DNA of 14,149 bases, taken from NCBI GenBank assembly GCA_030637665.1, contig DAOWGA010000275.1, positions 1 to 14,149 of the forward strand, given 5' to 3'. The notes under the pieces were generated by a model. The model was not told the origin of the DNA. It saw nothing but the letters and a program-made list of their open reading frames with translations, and searched no databases. Position 1 is the first letter of the stretch. Every line of letters begins with the position of its first letter. This stretch comes from Lysobacterales bacterium (GTDB taxonomy: Bacteria; Pseudomonadota; Gammaproteobacteria; Xanthomonadales; SZUA-36). Of this stretch, positions 9,590 to 14,149 are shown piece after piece. A program made the translations under genes and the position numbers.

Positions 9590-11155
9590 ATGCATTTGCA
9601 AAGCCTGGACTACACCGTCGTCATTGTCTATGGGATTTTTTTGCTGATACTGGCGCAGTGGGTTTCGCGTGAAAAGGCCGGTCACGAGAAAAACACCCAG
9701 GATTATTTCCTGGCCGGAAGGTCGCTGCCCTGGTGGGCTATTGGTGCATCGCTGATCGCCGCGAACATTTCGGCCGAGCAAATCATCGGCATGTCGGGTT
9801 CTGCCTATGTACTGGGTTTTGCCATTGCTTCTTATGAATGGATGTCAGCCCTGACCCTGATCATCGTCGGCAAGTACCTGCTTCCCGTGTTCCTGGAGCA
9901 CAGGATATATACCATGCCGCAATTTCTTGAGCAGCGTTACGACCACCGTGTGCGAATGGTCATGGCGACGTTCTGGCTGGGGGTGTATGTCTTCGTCAAC
10001 CTGACGTCGATTTTGTGGTTGGGGTCCCTGACCATCAATTCGGTCACCGGACTCGACCAGACCTGGGGCCTCGTGATTCTCGGCCTGTTCGCCGTTTCCT
10101 ATTCGCTTTACGGTGGTTTGAAAGCCGTTGCCCTAACCGACATTATCCAGGTTGTTCTACTGGTGCTGGGCGGCCTGTTGATCGCCTGGATTTCCATGAA
10201 TGAGATCTCCGGCGGGCAAGGCGCAATTGCCGGTTTGGTCAAGACAATGGAAGTGCTGCCGGAAAAATTCGACATGATCTTTTCCAGCGACCTTCCGCAT
10301 TATGACAAGCTGCCGGGCATCTCGGTGCTGATCGGCGGCATGTGGATCATGAACCTGTCCTACTGGGGCTTCAATCAGTACATCATCCAGCGTGCTCTGG
10401 CGGCCAAGGACACGCGGGAAGCCCAAAAAGGCATCGTCTTCGCGGCATTTCTGAAAATGCTGGTACCGGTGCTGGTGGTTGTGCCTGGAATTGCAGCAGT
10501 GATCCTGGTTCCGGATCTGGACTTGCCGGACAAAGCCTATCCGGAAGTGATGAAACTGCTGCCTGTCGGCCTCAAAGGACTTGTATTTGCAGCCCTGATC
10601 GCAGCCATCGTTTCTTCGCTGGCATCCATGACCAACAGCATCTCGACCATCTTCACAATGGATATGTACGCGCATTTCAAGCCGGAACAGAAATCCCAGA
10701 AACACCTGGTGACGATTGGGCGTACTGTGGCCTTTTCAGCCATGCTGATCGCGATGATCGTGGCGCGGCCGTTACTGGGTAATTTCGATCAGGCCTTCCA
10801 GTACATCCAGGAATTTACCGGCTTCTTCACGCCTTGTATTGTGGCCATCTTCCTGCTGGGCTTTTTCTGGAAGAAGACTACGGCAAACGGCGCACTGGGG
10901 GCCGCCATCGGCTCGGCGGTGCTTTCCCTTGGTTTCAAGCTGCTGTGGCCGACGCTGCCGTTTATCGACCGGGTAGGAATCGTGTTCATCCTTTGCATGG
11001 TCATCGGCATGCTGATTTCCAGATGGGGGCATGGCGAAGAACACCCCGACGCGATTGAATACAGCGAGATCGACACCAGCACGTCTGGCGGCTTCAACTG
11101 GGCCTCGCTGGTGATTATTTTGATGCTGGCCGGGCTCTATATCGCCTGGTGGTGA
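9590..11155 (+). CDS. sglT: Sodium/galactose symporter, SglT type (SSS family)
   Basis: A 521-residue sodium:solute symporter with about 14 membrane helices, very close along its length to Vibrio vSGLT as I recall it. Shared blocks include DYFLAGRSLPWWAIGASLIA, NISAEQIIGMSGSAY, ASYEWMSALTLIIVGKY, YWGFNQYIIQRALAAK and EAQKGIVFAAFLK. The vSGLT galactose-site residues N64, Q69, E88, N260, Y263 and K294 correspond here to N59, Q64, E83, N255, Y258 and K289 with a constant offset of five. The later QAFQYIQEFTG block is also kept. Galactose (possibly glucose) uptake across the inner membrane with Na+ is therefore well supported. AAAAGGA lies 7 nt before the ATG. As last gene of the operon it supplies substrate to GalK. 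It ends 6 nt from the convergent serine hydrolase gene. Confidence 0.94.
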   Translation: MHLQSLDYTVVIVYGIFLLILAQWVSREKAGHEKNTQDYFLAGRSLPWWAIGASLIAANISAEQIIGMSGSAYVLGFAIASYEWMSALTLIIVGKYLLPVFLEHRIYTMPQFLEQRYDHRVRMVMATFWLGVYVFVNLTSILWLGSLTINSVTGLDQTWGLVILGLFAVSYSLYGGLKAVALTDIIQVVLLVLGGLLIAWISMNEISGGQGAIAGLVKTMEVLPEKFDMIFSSDLPHYDKLPGISVLIGGMWIMNLSYWGFNQYIIQRALAAKDTREAQKGIVFAAFLKMLVPVLVVVPGIAAVILVPDLDLPDKAYPEVMKLLPVGLKGLVFAALIAAIVSSLASMTNSISTIFTMDMYAHFKPEQKSQKHLVTIGRTVAFSAMLIAMIVARPLLGNFDQAFQYIQEFTGFFTPCIVAIFLLGFFWKKTTANGALGAAIGSAVLSLGFKLLWPTLPFIDRVGIVFILCMVIGMLISRWGHGEEHPDAIEYSEIDTSTSGGFNWASLVIILMLAGLYIAWW

Positions 11156-11161
11156 GGCCGG

Positions 11162-12472
11162 TTAGTCGGCTGGTTTGGTGCCGAAGACACCTTCGAGCAT
11201 GGTTCGCAGGATGGGCAGGAGCTCCACTTCGCTGTTGTTGTCGTCTTTGAAATAGCCGGTCCATACCGCGACCAGGTCGCGCTCCGGGTTGATCAGAAGG
11301 CCCTGGCCGGCCCAGCCGCCCTTGATGAAATCGTTGTTGGTCCACACCGTGTCCCACTGGTAGACATTGTGCTTGATCGTGGGATCTTTCGGGGCGCCGA
11401 AGCGGGCGTTCTTGAGTAGTTCCGGATTGCCGCCGTTGAGGATCATTTCCAGGTATCTTTCGGAAATGATTTTCTCGTCGGAAACGACGCGGTAGCTGGG
11501 CGTGAATAGAAGGCCGAAGCGGGCCACGTCGCGCACCCGGGCCAGCAGGCCGCCATGCGTGATCGGCACGGCGTAACGCGGCGCCAGGAAGGAGGCGTCG
11601 CTCTCGGCGCCGATGCGGGTCCATATTTCGCGGCTGAGCGCATCCTGGAAGGGCATGCCGGTAATTTTTTCAACCAGCCACCCGAGGATGAAGGTGTTCG
11701 CGCCCGAGTAACTGAAGGAGGTACCCTGTTCAGCCCAGCGACCGGCTTTTACAGTCGCCAGAAAAGTGTAGGGATTGTCGGGCGACTTATCCGTCCAGTA
11801 GCCGTCGCCGATGGTCATCGAATACTGGTAGTAGCAGGAATCGTGAGCCTCGTATTCCTCCGGGCAATCCACGCCGGTCGCCATGTCAAGGAAGTTTCGC
11901 ACGGTCACACCGGCAAACGACGACTCCGCCAGTTCCGGGATGTAGGTTTCAATGGGCTTGCTCACATCCACCAGTCCGCGGTCTTCCAGGATCGCCACCA
12001 GGGTGGAAACAAAAGCCTTGGCCACCGACCAGTAGATGGGTTTTTCGTAGGCTTGTTGCCGGGGATAGCTTTCGAAAACGATGTTGCCCTTATGAACGAT
12101 GACGATGCCCATGGTGGTCGACTGATCGCTGTTCAGGAAATCCGCGAAGACCATTTCGCCTTGCGGGGTGGTTACTGAAAACGAGCTGATTTCCGGCATC
12201 GGCCGATAGGGCAGTTCACGCACCGGGCCGGCGCGATAGACATTGACCGTTGGAAACATCCGGTGAAGGTTCTTGTTGTTCCAGGCCATATCCTTGCCAT
12301 TGACGGTCCACCAGATATTGTCCCTGGGCAGTCTTTCCAGCTGCAACCTGACTTCGTCCACGCTTGAAGCCGATGTGAAGCCGGTGGAGTCACCGAACGC
12401 CGGGTTCAGAAAAAGAAAAATCGTGACGATTGGAATGAGCGCTCGAAGTGTGTCAGTGGCGTGCATTGGCAT
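11162..12472 (-). CDS. Exported beta-lactamase-fold serine hydrolase (class C-related, COG1680)
   Basis: A 436-residue member of the PF00144 family (class C beta-lactamases, DD-peptidases, esterases, 6-aminohexanoate-dimer hydrolases). The nucleophile motif is S149-V-A-K152 in YWSVAKAF. The second motif is Y255-S-G in TSFSYSGANTFILGWLVEKI. The third region carries HGGLLARVRDVARFG and GGWAGQGLLINPERDLVAV, with GWAGQ where other members have HTG or WGQ. The N terminus is a signal peptide (basic R10, hydrophobic core, cleavage near AFG-DS), so it acts in the periplasm or outside. The start at 12472 is preferred because GGAG lies 9 nt upstream and the signal peptide begins there; a longer frame to 12526 would overlap the thioesterase gene. 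The substrate (ester, amide or peptidoglycan) is open, and antibiotic resistance should not be assumed. It is the last gene of the leftward cluster, 25 bp after the thioesterase gene. Confidence 0.85.
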   Translation of the reverse strand: MPMHATDTLRALIPIVTIFLFLNPAFGDSTGFTSASSVDEVRLQLERLPRDNIWWTVNGKDMAWNNKNLHRMFPTVNVYRAGPVRELPYRPMPEISSFSVTTPQGEMVFADFLNSDQSTTMGIVIVHKGNIVFESYPRQQAYEKPIYWSVAKAFVSTLVAILEDRGLVDVSKPIETYIPELAESSFAGVTVRNFLDMATGVDCPEEYEAHDSCYYQYSMTIGDGYWTDKSPDNPYTFLATVKAGRWAEQGTSFSYSGANTFILGWLVEKITGMPFQDALSREIWTRIGAESDASFLAPRYAVPITHGGLLARVRDVARFGLLFTPSYRVVSDEKIISERYLEMILNGGNPELLKNARFGAPKDPTIKHNVYQWDTVWTNNDFIKGGWAGQGLLINPERDLVAVWTGYFKDDNNSEVELLPILRTMLEGVFGTKPAD

Positions 12473-12497
12473 ATTCAGGATCTCCAGCCGATCGATA

Positions 12498-12956
12498 TCA
12501 GTCAACTTTCCAGTTGAGTAAAGCAAGATTCGTGCTGGAAAGCAGTTCTTCGGGAATGTCGGCCAGGGTCATTGCCGACTCGCAGGCAATGGTTCCATCA
12601 GGGAGATAGATCTTGCCCACCGCTTTGCCCAGCCGGCCGCGCAGACGAATGATCTTTCCAACGATTCTAAGTGGGGTTTCAACCGGAACCGGGTGGCGAT
12701 ACAGGATGGCCAGCTTCACGGACATCATGAAATGATGGGGATCGCCAATCATGGAAACACGTGCAACTACCTCATCCAGCATGGCCGCCAGCACGCCGCC
12801 ATGAACAATTCCGGGGTAGCCCTGGTAACGCTCCGGTACCGAGATTTCGCTCATGACTTCATTCTCACCGTCATCGTGGAAAGCCATGTACAGCCCAATG
12901 GGATTTTTCCGGCCGCACACGAAACACATTTCGGAATTGGGCTGCTTTTTCAGCAT
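12498..12956 (-). CDS. PaaI-family hotdog-fold thioesterase
   Basis: A 152-residue hotdog-fold protein of the 4HBT/PaaI type, which hydrolyses acyl- or aryl-CoA thioesters in the cytoplasm as a tetramer. The N-terminal CFVCGRKNPIGL (11-22) is the Cys-pair/NP-x-GL motif common to a large PaaI-like subgroup. The active-site region YPGIVHGGVLAAMLDEV (47-63) has the H52-G-G turn followed by the helix carrying D61. The later LRIVGKIIRLRGRLGKAVGKIY is the typical long central strand pair. The substrate is not predictable. The start codon has only a weak ribosome site and lies 7 nt after the moaB stop, so translational coupling is likely. The pairing with moaB and a serine hydrolase does not point to one pathway. 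Confidence 0.85.
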   Translation of the reverse strand: MLKKQPNSEMCFVCGRKNPIGLYMAFHDDGENEVMSEISVPERYQGYPGIVHGGVLAAMLDEVVARVSMIGDPHHFMMSVKLAILYRHPVPVETPLRIVGKIIRLRGRLGKAVGKIYLPDGTIACESAMTLADIPEELLSSTNLALLNWKVD

Positions 12957-12963
12957 CAGGGTT

Positions 12964-13494
12964 TTACCATTCCATGAAACGCGGCATCAGGTTGGCCAGG
13001 TTGCAGGGCCGGGTGCGCGCATCGAGCTGTGGCTTGATGACGTCTTCCCAGCCGGTTCGGCAGGCATTGGGCGAACCCGGCATGCAGAAAATGACCGTTC
13101 CGTTGGCCAGGCCGGCAAAGGCGCGGGATTGGATGGTAGCCGCCCCGATGTCCTTGATGGACGCCGCGCGGAACAACTCGCCAAAGCCCTCGATGGACTT
13201 GTCGAACAAGGGCTCGAGTGATTCCGGCGCCAGGTCGCGGCCGGTCAGTCCGGTGCTGCCGGTGGTCAGGACGATGTCCACTTCCTCATCGGCTATCAGC
13301 GCCGAGATTTCTGCGCGCAGTGCGTATTTGTTGTCGATCACGATTTTCCTGCGCGCCAACAGGTGACCAGCTTCCAGCAGGGATTCCGCCAGGTAGTCTC
13401 CTGAGCTGTCGTTTTCTTCGGTGCGTGAGTCCGAAATGGTGACCACCGCAACGCGCAGTGGAATAAATTTGGCATCTGGTGAGGTGCGGCTCAT
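12964..13494 (-). CDS. moaB: Molybdopterin biosynthesis protein MoaB
   Basis: A 176-residue MoaB/MogA-fold protein that is very similar to E. coli MoaB (170 residues). Matching blocks are FIPLRVAVVTISDSRTEEND, TTGSTGLTGRDLAPESLEPLF (78-98), IEGFGELFRAASIKDIGAATIQSRA, MPGSPNACRTGWEDVI (138-153) and PQLDARTRPCN. Family members adenylate molybdopterin for metal insertion or are close relatives of the enzymes that do; E. coli MoaB itself is of uncertain activity. The ATG at 13494 is chosen because AAGGA lies about 10 nt upstream and homology begins soon after. The frame is open to 13602, but the extra 36 residues match nothing in the family. It is the first gene of the leftward cluster. No other molybdenum-cofactor gene is in the window. 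Confidence 0.92.
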   Translation of the reverse strand: MSRTSPDAKFIPLRVAVVTISDSRTEENDSSGDYLAESLLEAGHLLARRKIVIDNKYALRAEISALIADEEVDIVLTTGSTGLTGRDLAPESLEPLFDKSIEGFGELFRAASIKDIGAATIQSRAFAGLANGTVIFCMPGSPNACRTGWEDVIKPQLDARTRPCNLANLMPRFMEW

Positions 13495-13791
13495 GATTTC
13501 AGTATCCTTCCCGCTGGCCAGTAACGGCGCCGGGGTCTTCTGCGTAAATTGCGGGCAGTGAGTGGGCGCTACCACGGTGGCAGCTGATGTCAGCAATTTC
13601 AAAGCATAAGCAGGTGATGGTGTGGAGCCTATGACTCATATCAGTTCAGCATATCATTTGAGGTAACTCTGTTGCGCTTTCATTCTACCGGCATCCTGGC
13701 ATTGAGCTGCGCGAGGACGAGCAGGCCCTGATTCTGAGAGATTGAGAGATCAGTTCAGGCTACAATAGCAGCAATCAGCAGGGTCTCAACA
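13495..13791. other. Divergent intergenic region between moaB and the nucleotidyltransferase
   Basis: About 300 bp with no supported gene, serving as promoter region for both neighbours. On the moaB side a dyad GCTGA-TG-TCAGC lies at 13583-13594. On the right, TACAAT at 13761-13766 is a good -10 candidate for the rightward gene. The matching -35 area is poor and is occupied by a tandem 8-mer, GAGAGATT then GAGAGATC, at 13736-13751. AGGG at 13780-13783 is the ribosome site 8 nt before ATG 13792. Confidence 0.45.
13761..13766 (+). promoter_or_regulatory. Candidate -10 box TACAAT for the rightward nucleotidyltransferase gene
   Basis: TACAAT is a five-of-six match to TATAAT, 25 bp before ATG 13792. 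No good -35 is seen 16-18 bp upstream, so an activator or an extended element may be needed, or the match may be chance. Confidence 0.3.
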
Positions 13792-14149
13792 ATGCACGCA
13801 ATTATTCTCGCCGCGGGACGCGGAAGCCGACTGGCGAAGCACAATCCGGATGGTCATCCAAAGTGCTTGATGGAGTTTGGCGGGCGCAGCCTCCTGGCAC
13901 GCCACCTGGATCTCCTGTATCGCCTGGGCATCCGCCGGGCGGATCTCGTGGTGGGTTATGAAGCGGACCGCATTATTGACCATGTCGGCACGCTTTCATC
14001 ACGTCCTGATGTGGCCTTCCATTTCAATCCTCGCTATGAGCTGGGCAGCGTACTCAGCCTGTGGGCGGCCTTTGAAACACTCGATTCAGGAAAACCGGTG
14101 CTGGTGATGGATGCGGACGTTCTCTATCACCCGGGAATTCTGCAAAAAC
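13792..14149 (+). CDS. Sugar- or choline-phosphate nucleotidyltransferase, N-terminal fragment
   Basis: The frame opens at ATG 13792 and is cut by the right edge after 119 codons. It begins MHAIILAAGRGSRL, where LAAGRGSRL (6-14) is the nucleotide-binding loop of the NTP_transferase family, followed by the conserved PKCLMEFGGRSLL with K24. LVMDADV (104-110) gives the metal-binding D107-x-D109. The segment FHFNPRYELGSVLSLWAAFE (77-96) resembles the N-x-x-Y-x(4)-S-L-x-x-A block of LicC-like phosphocholine cytidylyltransferases and related alditol-phosphate enzymes more than that of GlmU or RmlA. The enzyme would activate a phosphorylated head group with CTP or another NTP for envelope or glycan synthesis. 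The exact nucleotide and substrate cannot be read from this half. AGGG lies 8 nt upstream of the start. Confidence 0.8.
   Translation, partial: MHAIILAAGRGSRLAKHNPDGHPKCLMEFGGRSLLARHLDLLYRLGIRRADLVVGYEADRIIDHVGTLSSRPDVAFHFNPRYELGSVLSLWAAFETLDSGKPVLVMDADVLYHPGILQK

Noticed and set aside
12473..12526. Upstream start at 12526 for the serine hydrolase
   Set aside because: It would overlap the thioesterase stop, lacks a ribosome binding site and places 18 polar residues before a good signal peptide.
13495..13602. N-terminal extension of MoaB to 13602
   Set aside because: The extra 36 residues have no family counterpart, while ATG 13494 has an AAGGA site and gives the usual length.

Overview
The window reads as part of a gammaproteobacterial chromosome, probably marine or another aquatic lineage. 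This is inferred from a TonB-dependent receptor with a typical EEVIVTGSRI start, a Na+/galactose symporter very close to Vibrio SglT, and Leloir enzymes and MoaB that match the enterobacterial proteins motif for motif. No RNA gene, insertion sequence, CRISPR array or origin was recognised.

Layout. (1) 1-446, minus: N-terminal part of a TonB-dependent outer-membrane receptor, cut by the left edge. (2) 447-3788: an accessory-looking stretch with long non-coding gaps. It holds a GNAT acetyltransferase, a distinctly AT-rich transglutaminase-like gene preceded by a cluster of DNA dyads (one arrangement is faintly attC-like), a small lipoprotein with a Cna-B/SdrD-like fold, and a four-helix CopD-like membrane protein. 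(3) 4040-11155, plus: a compact galactoside-utilisation operon galK-galT-lacZ-sglT. galK and galT are separated by 1 nt, and galT and lacZ overlap by 4 nt with a GTG start. (4) 11162-13494, minus: a convergent cluster transcribed moaB, then a PaaI-type hotdog thioesterase, then an exported beta-lactamase-fold serine hydrolase. (5) 13792-14149, plus: the start of a sugar/choline-phosphate-type nucleotidyltransferase, cut by the right edge.

How it fits together. In the central operon, beta-galactosides are split by the GH2 enzyme, galactose enters with Na+ through the SglT-type symporter, GalK phosphorylates it and GalT exchanges it onto UDP-glucose. galE, galM and a dedicated regulator are not in the window. 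The beta-galactosidase start that has a good ribosome binding site gives it a hydrophobic, signal-peptide-like N terminus. If that is real, hydrolysis is periplasmic and the monosaccharide symporter becomes the logical import step. This is the most testable functional point in the window. The next most interesting item is the AT-rich transglutaminase-like gene and the structured DNA in front of it.
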